NCBI GenBank assembly: GCA_025057645.1 | Contig: JANXBJ010000009.1 | Location: 32,415 to 96,414, forward strand | Length of the DNA stretch: 64,000 nucleotides | Direction of reading: 5' to 3' | Source: Anaerolineales bacterium | GTDB lineage: Bacteria > Chloroflexota > Anaerolineae > Anaerolineales > UBA4823 | Part shown: piece by piece, positions 15,810 to 23,354 of the stretch | Position numbering within the stretch: position 1 is the first letter of the stretch | Layout of the letters: every line of letters begins with the position of its first letter | Program-made: the position numbers and the translations under genes | Notes under the pieces: model-generated | What the model was told of the DNA's origin: nothing | The model's input: the letters and a program-made list of their open reading frames with translations, nothing else | The model's database searches: none

Positions 15810-16577
15810 ATGGAACAGGAAAAAATCAAACTTCAACGGGTCAGTCGAGTTTATGAGATCGGAAAAGGCAGCACCATCATCGCTGTCGAAGATGTCTCCT
15901 TCGCCGTTTCTGCGGAAGAGTTCGTTTGTATCGTCGGACCTTCTGGCTGTGGAAAATCCACCTTGTTATACTTAATTGCTTGTCTCGAAAAACCCTCGGC
16001 AGGGGAAATTCTAATTGATGGCAAGCCGGTCACCGAACCAAACCCGAAAGTGGGGATGGTCTTCCAACCTGATTCCGTGTTTCCCTGGCTCACCGTTAGA
16101 GAAAATATCGAATTTGGACCTGCCTTAAGGGGAATTCCTCCATCTCAACGCCAGCGGATTGCGGAATATTACGTGCACTTAGTGGGTTTAGAAGGATTTG
16201 AAAACACGCTGCCTCGCCAACTATCAGGTGGAATGAAAAAGCGCGTCGATATCGCCCGCGCTTTTGCCAATAATCCCGAAATCCTGCTCATGGATGAGCC
16301 TTTTGGCGCCCTAGACGCAATGACGAAAGAGAAATTGCAAATGGAGTTGCTGCAGATCTGGGAAAACGAGCGCAAAACGATCCTTTTCGTCACCCACGAT
16401 CTTGAAGAAGCCCTGATGTTGGGGACGCGCGTCATCGTCATGAGCCGGCAACCAAATACGATCCAGACCATTTTAGATATTCCCTTTCCCCATCCCCGAT
16501 CGATGATCTTGAAAACAAGTTCACAATTCCAAGAGTACCGCAAAAAGTTGTGGGAGTTGCTGCATTTGAACGTATGA
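15810..16577 (+). CDS. NitT/TauT-type ABC transporter ATPase (SsuB-like)
   Basis: A 255-residue ATPase with Walker A GPSGCGKST (43-51), ABC signature LSGGMKKR, Walker B ILLMDEPFG and the switch His in FVTHDLEEAL. ATG at 15810 is chosen because the longer frame would run back into the preceding gene; AAGG lies a few bases before it. It would energise the SsuC-like permease encoded upstream, whose reading frame is broken. If those frameshifts are real, this subunit has lost its partners. A degenerate copy of its 3' end appears at about 17187-17307. Confidence 0.92.
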   Translation: MEQEKIKLQRVSRVYEIGKGSTIIAVEDVSFAVSAEEFVCIVGPSGCGKSTLLYLIACLEKPSAGEILIDGKPVTEPNPKVGMVFQPDSVFPWLTVRENIEFGPALRGIPPSQRQRIAEYYVHLVGLEGFENTLPRQLSGGMKKRVDIARAFANNPEILLMDEPFGALDAMTKEKLQMELLQIWENERKTILFVTHDLEEALMLGTRVIVMSRQPNTIQTILDIPFPHPRSMILKTSSQFQEYRKKLWELLHLNV

Positions 16578-16783
16578 GGTGAGAATCCAATCTGCTGGCA
16601 ATCTCCATCCTGGACGGATGCGGATATACGGCGTGTCCCGATTTATCCCTCATTCTCGAGACCCAATCTCCTGAATCAAGCTCCGCAGGCTATAATAACA
16701 AACAGAGGCTTGGGCTTTGGTTTGTCTGCCATCCCGCCAATCTACAACAATTGCATTCCTGAGAAAGATTTCAGCAGGTAGAG

Positions 16784-17186
16784 ATGACTCACAGAGCAGA
16801 GAACTTTCGCATTGAGCACGATTCGTTGGGTGAATTAGCGGTGCCTGCTCAGGCACTGTATGGCATTCAGACTCGGCGGGCTGTAACTAACTTCCCCATC
16901 AGCGGCCGCCGTCCCTATCGGGCGTTTATCTGGTCGATGGCGTTGATTAAAGCCTGCGCCGCTCTAAGTCAATCACGAATTGGGTTTGCTCGATGAAATG
17001 CGCGCCGTGGCGATCCAACAGGCTGCCCAGGAAGTAATGGACGGCACATGGGATGAACACTCTGCATTCGATCCCTCTCAAGCAGAGGCAGACACGAGCC
17101 ACAACACGAATTTTAACGAGGTGATTGCCAACTGCGCCACGCAATTGCTTGGCGGCGCATTGGGCGAGTATCAGGAGCGGCTAATC
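16784..17186 (+). pseudogene. Fumarase/aspartate ammonia-lyase fragment
   Basis: The first frame (ATG 16784) reads FRIEHDSLGELAVPAQALYG and QTRRAVTNFPISGR, the classic N terminus of class II fumarase/aspartase. After a +1 shift near 16973 the next frame gives NHELGLLDEM and then TSHNTNFNEVIANCATQLLG, matching the family's GTSHNMNxNEV motif with several substitutions. The similarity stops near 17186, where the DNA becomes similar to an ABC-ATPase 3' end. Only about the first 130 of some 460 residues remain, so the gene is dead. The catalytic C-terminal half is absent. Confidence 0.85.
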
Positions 17187-17307
17187 CAACCTCATTCAGA
17201 CCATCTTGGATATTCCCCTTCCCCCATCTGCAAACAAACGACACCGAAACCTGTCAAAGAGTTCTAGGAATACCGCAGGGAACTCGGGATTTGCCACATT
17301 TGAATAT
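17187..17307 (+). pseudogene. Remnant of a second SsuB-like ATPase 3' end
   Basis: The DNA here resembles the 3' end of the SsuB-like gene at about 16455-16577. IQTILDIP can be read around 17190-17217. EYRRELGICHI, matching EYRKKLWELLHLNV of the intact gene, can be read around 17265-17300 in another frame. Stops and shifts interrupt it. It is joined directly to the fumarase fragment, which suggests a deletion or recombination that fused two decaying genes. Confidence 0.6.
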
Positions 17308-17707
17308 CTATACAACCTCCAAAGAGAGCAGAGCACAAGGGAAAGCTATACCTCCCGGCTTTACTAACTTTTTCGCAGTCTACAGAGGCCCCTGAGAACC
17401 AGACCCATATAAAGGCAAAGGACCAGCGTAAGAGTTGCGCCAATTACATTATAGAAAAAGATGATCCACCTGGTAAATGGCAGCTACAGAAACCAAGCGG
17501 GGCAACTCTAAAAGATTTTTGTCAGAAACTCATCCCCGCAATTGACGGTACTTAGGTTGCGTCGAGGCAAATGTATAAGAAGTCAACCCCCTTCTCTTCC
17601 ACTCTCCGCCCGTGTCTTAGGCCATATTTGCAAAATTCCAGGGAGTGAGAAGGAGACCGTCCCCGATGGTCCAGAGAACACAAGCTCCGCTGGTCCAAAG
17701 AACTCAT
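17308..17707. other. Gene-free stretch after the pseudogene scar
   Basis: No intact gene is visible. On the minus strand, 17364-17482 holds about 39 codons without a start that read as a hydrophobic segment (FFYNVIGATLTLVLCLYMGL) ending in TAG. This may be a leftover of a membrane protein, but it is too short to assign. Confidence 0.4.
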
Positions 17708-18547
17708 CTACGAAACCACCTCCTCCGCATCGCTATAAACTTCTATGCCCAGCTCTCGAGCAAGCTCTTTATCCTTCTCGAGGATCATGGGTGAAATCAA
17801 AAGCATTCGGTCTACTTTGCGCCCTGTCCGCTTTTCATATGAACGCACCTTCCGCTCAAAGGTGTAAATCTCCGAGCGGCTCGCTGCAGACTTGATCTCA
17901 CACACAAGCACCTGTCCGTTGCGGATAATCACATCCAACTCTACTTGATCAGGGCGCCCAAAGACTTCACCGCTCTCGTCTCGATATTCCACCCACTCCA
18001 CTTTGACCCCAAAAGACTCCTCTAGAATCGCCCTAAGAGCGTTGCGGAAGGAAGCCTCAGTAGACACTCCCCAACGAGCGCCGAGAGCACCAATTGTGCG
18101 ATCGATGCGGCGGTCGACACGGTCAATCCGCTCAAGAAGTTCCCAAATAAGCCGCTGATTTTCTTGCCACCTGAGCTGACTCTCTTCCCATTTGCGTTGA
18201 TTCTCTTCCCACTTCCGTTGATTCTCTTCCCATTTGCGCTCGCTCTCCTCGCGCATGGCGCGCATTTCCCGCTGGAACTCTTCCCGCATAGCCTCCAAGC
18301 GGCGCTGATTCTCTTCCCATCTGCGCTGATTCTCTTCCCACTTCCGTTGATTCTCTTCCCATTTGCGCTCGCTCTCCTCACGCATAGCCCGAATCTCTGC
18401 CAGCATCTGCTCAAAGCGGCTCTCGGATTCGGCGCGACTGGGTGCATACTCATGAATCAAGTGCCACACCCAATCCCGAATTTGCGGGTCTTTCATCACC
18501 AATGCAGGAAGTTCTCTTTGGATAATCTCACGAATATTCTCTTCCAC
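17708..18547 (-). CDS. DUF3782-type PD-(D/E)XK nuclease-fold protein with a long coiled coil
   Basis: A 279-residue protein in three parts. An N-terminal helical segment covers residues 1-45. A charged coiled coil (about 46-150) is built of tandem 7-residue units KWEENQR. A C-terminal PD-(D/E)XK-like domain has D205 in VELDVIIRNGQ followed by E217 and K219 in CEIKS. This layout is known from DUF3782/DUF3782-like families that are abundant in thermophiles and cyanobacteria; their function is not established. The start is GTG at 18547 with AGAGG upstream. A -10-like TATACT lies about 25 bases before it. It is probably a single-gene unit. Confidence 0.8.
   Translation of the reverse strand: MEENIREIIQRELPALVMKDPQIRDWVWHLIHEYAPSRAESESRFEQMLAEIRAMREESERKWEENQRKWEENQRRWEENQRRLEAMREEFQREMRAMREESERKWEENQRKWEENQRKWEESQLRWQENQRLIWELLERIDRVDRRIDRTIGALGARWGVSTEASFRNALRAILEESFGVKVEWVEYRDESGEVFGRPDQVELDVIIRNGQVLVCEIKSAASRSEIYTFERKVRSYEKRTGRKVDRMLLISPMILEKDKELARELGIEVYSDAEEVVS
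18171..18370 (-). repeat. Tandem 21-bp repeats encoding KWEENQR units
   Basis: Two blocks of near-identical 21-bp units, each encoding K/R-W-E-E-N-Q-R, lie inside the DUF3782 gene (about 18171-18238 and 18303-18370). The two blocks are separated by a related segment. Such in-frame repeats can expand or contract by slippage without breaking the frame and would change coiled-coil length. Confidence 0.8.
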
Positions 18548-18679
18548 TTTAGGCCTCTCGCTTTAGTATAACACACCACAAACCCTCCTTTGGAAAAAGC
18601 TGATTAGCAATTTCTCTTCAGAAACCAAACGATCACAAGAGAAAAGCTATAAAAGTCAGGCCTATCCCCTTGCGGTTCT

Positions 18680-19267
18680 TTAGCTCGCTTTTCCCACTCC
18701 ACCTGCTGAGTGCCTCCGATAAAAGTGCAAGGGGAGCGGAATGCCCGCTACCATCAAGAACACTTCATCCGCAACGGCGGCAACGCGCTGATTGACAACC
18801 CCCAAAATATCCCGGTAGAGTCGCCCAAGCGGGTAAGGCGGCACTACCCCCATACCTACCTCATTCGAGATGACGATCCAATGGGCCGAGCTACCTCGGA
18901 TCACCTCAAGCAAAGCGTCCAATTCGCAGTCCACTGCTGCCATTGCCCTTTCCGGGTCAATGGACTCTGGAGGACATGTAGCTAAAATGACGTTGCTCAC
19001 CAGCAGGGTGAGGCAGTCCAATAAAACCACGGCCGCGTCCAAACCGCTCTCCCGGTATCCCCGTGCCACCCCATAGGGCAGCTCTAAGGTCTTCCAATGC
19101 TCCGGGCGTTCGCGTCGGTGCTGCGCCACCCGCCGTTCCATCTCTGAGTCTAGGGCCTGGGCCGTGGCGATGTATACCACCAATCCCTCTTGGAGGCTGG
19201 CTAACTCTTGAGCAAAACAGGACTTGCCGCTGCGCACTCCTCCGAGCAACAGGGTTAATTTTGCCAA
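18680..19267 (-). CDS. cobU: Adenosylcobinamide kinase / adenosylcobinamide-phosphate guanylyltransferase
   Basis: A bifunctional cobalamin-salvage enzyme that phosphorylates adenosylcobinamide and then transfers GMP. The P-loop GGVRSGKS is at about 9-16. The conserved guanylylated-His region reads VAQHRRERPEHWKTLELP, and the family motif WIVISNEVGMGVVP is present. I choose a TTG start at 19267 because GGAGGA lies eight bases upstream and the resulting 195-residue protein begins right at the first beta strand. The longer frame would overlap cofC by 58 bases with no family similarity. It is the last gene of the F420 operon, with no other B12 gene nearby. Confidence 0.88.
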   Translation of the reverse strand: MAKLTLLLGGVRSGKSCFAQELASLQEGLVVYIATAQALDSEMERRVAQHRRERPEHWKTLELPYGVARGYRESGLDAAVVLLDCLTLLVSNVILATCPPESIDPERAMAAVDCELDALLEVIRGSSAHWIVISNEVGMGVVPPYPLGRLYRDILGVVNQRVAAVADEVFLMVAGIPLPLHFYRRHSAGGVGKAS

Positions 19268-19317
19268 GCGGCTTCCTCCGTAACCTTCATAGTACGAACC
19301 TCCAGCCGAGAGGGACG

Positions 19318-19947
19318 TCAAAAATATCCCGGCAGAGGAGAATCGGGAGAGAGAAGTGTCCCCGCCAACTCCCAATCCTCCGCATCGTCTAAATCAAAAG
19401 CCAGTTCTGGCACATCAATCACTGCGCAGCGCCGGCACAGTTGCATAGCCAGCTCACAATGCGCTTGAAAGGAGTTCTCCCCGAAGCAGAACCGAGGGAG
19501 GTTGGGAGGTACGAGGTAGAGGGCATTCGTGCCCCGGCGGTGGCGATCAGGGGCGATGGCAACCAACGGCTGTGCCGATTGTGCGGCAGAGAGGAAGGTT
19601 TCGAGCGCTGCCCTACTCAACAGGGGCAAGTCGGTCGGCAGAATCAGAGCTGCATCCGCACGGCTGCGCTGAGCCAACAAAGTGCCCAACAGCACCGCCT
19701 GATTCAAGCCCTCGGATCGGCTTTCCAACAAAGTGCGCGCCCCTAGCGAGCGTGCCAAGGCCAGGGCTTCGGGATCGCGACTGACAACCAACACTACCCC
19801 TATCTGGGATAAACCCTTGAGCACGGTCACCGTCCGGCACAACAGATACCGATTAAGCTCCCGGCGCTGCTCTCGGCCTAACACTGGAGAGAGACGGGAC
19901 TTGCCATAGCCCAAGGGCTTAACCGGCACAACGGCCCACAAGGTCAT
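19318..19947 (-). CDS. cofC: 2-phospho-L-lactate (or phosphoenolpyruvate) guanylyltransferase
   Basis: A 209-residue nucleotidyltransferase of the CofC/FbiD family, which makes the GDP-activated three-carbon phosphate used by CofD and releases pyrophosphate. The N terminus VVPVKPLGYGKSRLSPVL matches the family start, followed by ALILPTDLPLL around the metal-binding Asp and IAPDRHRRGTNAL for substrate contacts. The ATG at 19947 overlaps the stop of cofD (ATGA). Whether the substrate is phospholactate or phosphoenolpyruvate cannot be told from sequence. The nitroreductase domain in this operon argues for the dehydro-F420 route that uses phosphoenolpyruvate (inference). Confidence 0.92.
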   Translation of the reverse strand: MTLWAVVPVKPLGYGKSRLSPVLGREQRRELNRYLLCRTVTVLKGLSQIGVVLVVSRDPEALALARSLGARTLLESRSEGLNQAVLLGTLLAQRSRADAALILPTDLPLLSRAALETFLSAAQSAQPLVAIAPDRHRRGTNALYLVPPNLPRFCFGENSFQAHCELAMQLCRRCAVIDVPELAFDLDDAEDWELAGTLLSPDSPLPGYF

Positions 19948-20879
19948 GGGATCAACTCCCGCCGGGCAAAGTCAAGGATTTCTTCCGCCAACCTCCGACG
20001 ATCGGCGGGGCTTCTCATCACCGTGTCGGTGACCAAGGTGCGCAATCCTAGGGAGCGAACGGCTGGTTCTTCGGCCACATCAGCCCGGTCGTAAACAAAC
20101 CCCTTGAGCAACGAGCCATAATGCAAGGCCACCGCCTGGGCAGAGGGGGGAATGCCGATCTCAGCAAACATTTTGGCCGCTGGGCCCTTAAGGGCTCTGC
20201 CCCCGACAATGGGCGACACGGCCACCACCCGAGCGCGCAACAAAGCCTCTCGCACCCCCGGCACAGCGAGAATCGGATCGATCGAGACCCAGGGGTTGGA
20301 AGGACAAAAGATCACCACATCGCAATCTGCAAGTGCCTCTAGCACACCCGGTGCTGCCGTGGCTTGAGCGATGCCCTCGAAGCGAAAGCCGCGCACGCTA
20401 GGCTCAAAACGATACTTCACAAAGTATTCCTGAAACGGCAAGTCTCCGATGTCGGTTTCGACGATGGTGCGGACCGGTTGATCGCTCATCGGCAAAACAC
20501 GGTGTCGGATGCCCCACTGCTGGCAAAAAAAGCGGGTCACCTCGCTCAGCGTCTCTCCCTCTGCGAGACGGCGCGTGCGCTCCAGGTGGGTGGCGAGGTC
20601 CTGGTCACCCAATTGAAACCAAGTAGGAGCTCCTAGGGCTTCCAAGGCGCGCAGGGTATTCCAAGTTTCCCCCGCCCTTCCCCAGCCGGTCTCTGGGTTT
20701 GCCAAGCCAGCCAAGGTGTAACACACGGTATCGAGATCGGGACAGATTTTCAGCCCAAAATGAAGGAAATCATCGCCGGTGTTAACCACAAGGGTCAACT
20801 CCTGAGGGGCAAGGCAACGCGCCAGCCCATCAGCAAGCTTTGCCCCGCCAACTCCCCCGGCCAAAGCCACTACTTTCAT
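19944..20879 (-). CDS. cofD: 2-phospho-L-lactate transferase (F420 biosynthesis)
   Basis: A 311-residue CofD/FbiA enzyme. It joins the activated three-carbon phosphate to the deazaflavin FO to make F420-0 or dehydro-F420-0. Family hallmarks are the N-terminal VVALAGGVGGAKLADGLA, VVNTGDDFLHFGLKICPDLD, the CPSNPWVSIDPILAVPG segment and AVSPIVGGRALKGPAAKM. The ATG at 20879 overlaps the stop of the upstream nitroreductase fusion (ATGA), and its own stop overlaps cofC. FO synthase genes are not in the window. Confidence 0.95.
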   Translation of the reverse strand: MKVVALAGGVGGAKLADGLARCLAPQELTLVVNTGDDFLHFGLKICPDLDTVCYTLAGLANPETGWGRAGETWNTLRALEALGAPTWFQLGDQDLATHLERTRRLAEGETLSEVTRFFCQQWGIRHRVLPMSDQPVRTIVETDIGDLPFQEYFVKYRFEPSVRGFRFEGIAQATAAPGVLEALADCDVVIFCPSNPWVSIDPILAVPGVREALLRARVVAVSPIVGGRALKGPAAKMFAEIGIPPSAQAVALHYGSLLKGFVYDRADVAEEPAVRSLGLRTLVTDTVMRSPADRRRLAEEILDFARRELIP

Positions 20880-21826
20880 AGATAAAGCATCACCTCAGCC
20901 AGGGATTTACGCAATGGAGGCCCCGGCTGCTCTGCAGCATAGCCGACCAAGATCAATGCCTGGGCTTGCCATGAAGGGGGATAGTTTAAGGCGTTCTGCG
21001 CCGCCTCAGGGGCAAACAGTGGAGCGCAAATCCAGACCGTGGCTAGGCCCAAAGCATGAGCAGCCAGTTGGAACTGTCCACCCGCCAGGGCCACGCTCTG
21101 CACCGCCATCTCCCACTCCCCCCTGCGCTGACGTTCGGTCTTCCCGGCCGGGAGGTCCTCTTCAGCCAGACACAGCAGAACCGCTACAGGAGCAGCCAGC
21201 ATCCTCTGGCGCGAACGTTCCAGGCGTTGATGGATTTCTTCCGGACCAATCCCTTGGGCCAAAAGATCTTGGCGGAAAACCTCGCCTAAGGCGTGAGCTA
21301 AACGCTCCCTCGCCGCAGCGTCGCTGATCACCACAAAGCGCCAAGGCTGCTCGTTATGTGCCGAAGGCGCCCAACAGGCCAATTCAATCGCTCGTTCGAT
21401 GAGGGCCCGCTCAACCGGGCGATCTAAAAAGCGGCGTACTGATCGCCGTTCGGTGAGCAAACGCAAACTTTCCGGTGTGCGGTGGATGGGGATAGCGTTC
21501 AAGCCGATCTGCGAGTAAAAAGCGACCACGCTTTCTATCTCACTTGCGCTCAGCCCTATTCCCAAGCTACGCTGGAGCTCTAGGTTATGCTCGTCCACCG
21601 CCAAGAAGAGAGCAGAGGCCTGGCGGACCGGTTCGCTTCCCATCCACACTTCCATTTCTTCGCCTGCTTCGCTCTGGGGTGAGGCGAGGTAACCGCAGTC
21701 CAGCGGATAACGAACCTGTGGAAAGCAACCGTGGAGGCTCTCCCGTGGGCGATCGATCACCACCTCCCCCTCCTCAAGCAAGCGATCCAAAGCTTCCCAA
21801 AACGCCTCCCAGCGCCTTTCGCTCAT
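20876..21826 (-). CDS. Fusion of a pyrophosphatase-like domain and a nitroreductase (FbiB-C-like) in the F420 operon
   Basis: A 316-residue two-domain protein. Residues about 1-112 resemble small bacterial inorganic-pyrophosphatase-like proteins (EVVIDRPRESLHG, then RYPLDCGYLASP). The Asp-rich metal motif of active family I pyrophosphatases is not evident; EEMEVWMGS is in its place. Residues about 120-316 form an FMN nitroreductase domain (RRSVRRFLDRPVE at 127-139 and SAHNEQPWRF at 155-164). In mycobacterial FbiB such a domain reduces dehydro-F420-0. ATG at 21826 is preferred over one 30 bases upstream because it falls just after the cofE stop, with GGTG in between. The fused pyrophosphatase-like part may relate to the pyrophosphate made by CofC (inference). 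Confidence 0.85.
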   Translation of the reverse strand: MSERRWEAFWEALDRLLEEGEVVIDRPRESLHGCFPQVRYPLDCGYLASPQSEAGEEMEVWMGSEPVRQASALFLAVDEHNLELQRSLGIGLSASEIESVVAFYSQIGLNAIPIHRTPESLRLLTERRSVRRFLDRPVERALIERAIELACWAPSAHNEQPWRFVVISDAAARERLAHALGEVFRQDLLAQGIGPEEIHQRLERSRQRMLAAPVAVLLCLAEEDLPAGKTERQRRGEWEMAVQSVALAGGQFQLAAHALGLATVWICAPLFAPEAAQNALNYPPSWQAQALILVGYAAEQPGPPLRKSLAEVMLYL

Positions 21827-21833
21827 CTTCACC

Positions 21834-22601
21834 TTATCGAAACAGATCTTGTTCAATCGGTCGGATCAACTCGCCCAGCCTGGATTGGCGCAGCGGATAG
21901 GGGAAGCCGTGCACATGCACCACCGGCGTACCCTCGGCGGCCTGTCCCATCACCAGCGAGGCCGCTGCAGCCAGTTCATCACCGACACCGACCTGCGTGA
22001 TGCGCAAGCGGTAACCGAAAAGATCGGGCTGGCCGCGCAAATCCACCAAGCCCGGCACGCCGGCCAAGCCGATCGCCACCCCCACTGTGCCCAGACGCCA
22101 AGCACGCCCGTGCGAATCGACGATCATCACCCCAATTGAAACCCCAAAGTGAGCCTGAAGTCCTTCGCGCAGCCGTCTCGCCGAAGCATCCGGGTCTTCG
22201 GGCAAGAGCAAAACCCACTCTTCCTCAGCAGTTCCTGGGCCAGCCACGTTAGAGTGATCAATACCGGCGTTTGCACAGACAAAACCGAGACGGTGCTCCA
22301 CAACAATGGTTCCTGGTCGGGTGCGTAAAACGGCGCGGCTCTCTCTGAGGATCAACTCCACCAACCGTGGGTCTTTCTCGATCTCTTGCGCCAGTTCTGC
22401 GGCGCGGGGAGAAGGAGTGACAGCCGCTAAATTTACTTGGCGACCTTCGGCTTTGGAGACGATCTTTTGGGCAAAGACTAGAATGTCGCCTTCTGACAGC
22501 ACGATATCACTCTCCGCTAAGGCGCGGATGGTCAGCTCCACTAAATCGTCACCTCTCTTGACCAGCGGAAATCCCTTCAGAGGGGTGAGAATCATCGCCA
22601 T
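21834..22601 (-). CDS. cofE: Coenzyme F420-0:L-glutamate ligase
   Basis: A 255-residue CofE enzyme that adds gamma-linked glutamates to F420-0 using GTP. Signature segments are [47 protein letters not shown] and [20 protein letters not shown]. The C-terminal VHVHGFPYP is present. It stands alone, not fused to a nitroreductase as in mycobacterial FbiB; here the nitroreductase is the next gene with its own N-terminal domain. The stop codon is followed within eight bases by the ATG of that gene. Confidence 0.95.
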   Translation of the reverse strand: MAMILTPLKGFPLVKRGDDLVELTIRALAESDIVLSEGDILVFAQKIVSKAEGRQVNLAAVTPSPRAAELAQEIEKDPRLVELILRESRAVLRTRPGTIVVEHRLGFVCANAGIDHSNVAGPGTAEEEWVLLLPEDPDASARRLREGLQAHFGVSIGVMIVDSHGRAWRLGTVGVAIGLAGVPGLVDLRGQPDLFGYRLRITQVGVGDELAAAASLVMGQAAEGTPVVHVHGFPYPLRQSRLGELIRPIEQDLFR

Positions 22602-22688
22602 CGGAGCAGCTTTCGTCCACGAAAGAACCTCTTAACCGCAGAAGACGTACTCGGACAGGCGAGTGAGAACACAGCATATTGCTCCCGA

Positions 22689-23345
22689 TCAGTCCAATCC
22701 CGCCACGTGAATGCTGGCCGTCTTGCTCTTATAGTGCTTATTCAAGCTGATTAACAGTGCAGTCAAGCCTTCGACTACAATCGCATTGTCCAAACCCCCG
22801 GCATAATAGGCGTTCATGCCACCATCTCGGGCAAGCTGCATGACCGCCTCGGCAGCTTCAAGGTCATCGGCACATATTAGGACATCGCCGTGCACCGGCT
22901 GATCCAGCTTGCGCAAGGCCGCAGCAGGGACGTTTTGAAAAGCTGCCACTACGCGCACCCCCTCCCCTAGGATTTCCTGCGCAATCCGAGCCGCAGCCGG
23001 CGGTTCGGGAGGTTTAGGATTACGGAAATCGACGCGCGCCGTGGCATCTACTAGGATTTTGCCCTGAAGGACCTCTTTTAGGCTGGTGAGAGCTTCTTGA
23101 TGCGCAGTCTGCACTACGGTGAGCACGCAAATCTCGGCCCGGCGCGCCGCCTCGGCATTTTCGTAGCCCTTCACGGTTTGGATGCCCAAGGTCTGGTTGA
23201 TCTCCTGAGCCGTGTTCTGGGCCTTTTCGGCTTGACGTGACCCGATCAAAATCGTGTATCCGGCGTTTGCCCAGCGCAAGGCCAATCCCGGCCCCTCTTT
23301 CCCGGTTCCCCCAAGGATTGCGATGACTGGCTTGGTCTGATTCAT
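22689..23345 (-). CDS. npdG: F420H2:NADP+ oxidoreductase
   Basis: A 218-residue F420-dependent NADP reductase, transferring hydride between F420H2 and NADP+. The N-terminal dinucleotide motif IAILGGTGKEGPGLALRWAN and the SRQAEKAQ segment that contacts the NADP phosphate fit the family. CADDLEAAEAVMQLARD and a C-terminal GLTALLISLN are also typical. AGGAG precedes the ATG at 23345. It lies nine bases after the amidohydrolase gene and 87 bases before cofE, so production and use of F420 are encoded in one operon. Confidence 0.92.
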   Translation of the reverse strand: MNQTKPVIAILGGTGKEGPGLALRWANAGYTILIGSRQAEKAQNTAQEINQTLGIQTVKGYENAEAARRAEICVLTVVQTAHQEALTSLKEVLQGKILVDATARVDFRNPKPPEPPAAARIAQEILGEGVRVVAAFQNVPAAALRKLDQPVHGDVLICADDLEAAEAVMQLARDGGMNAYYAGGLDNAIVVEGLTALLISLNKHYKSKTASIHVAGLD

Positions 23346-23354
23346 GCTATACTC

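Noticed and set aside
18171-18370. Short tandem repeats that could be mistaken for a CRISPR array
   Set aside because: The units are contiguous 21-bp in-frame codon repeats (KWEENQR) with no unique spacers, inside a clear coding gene.
18164-18571. Open frame of 135 codons on the plus strand
   Set aside because: It is the antisense reading of the DUF3782 repeat region, is low in complexity and has no family features or ribosome site.
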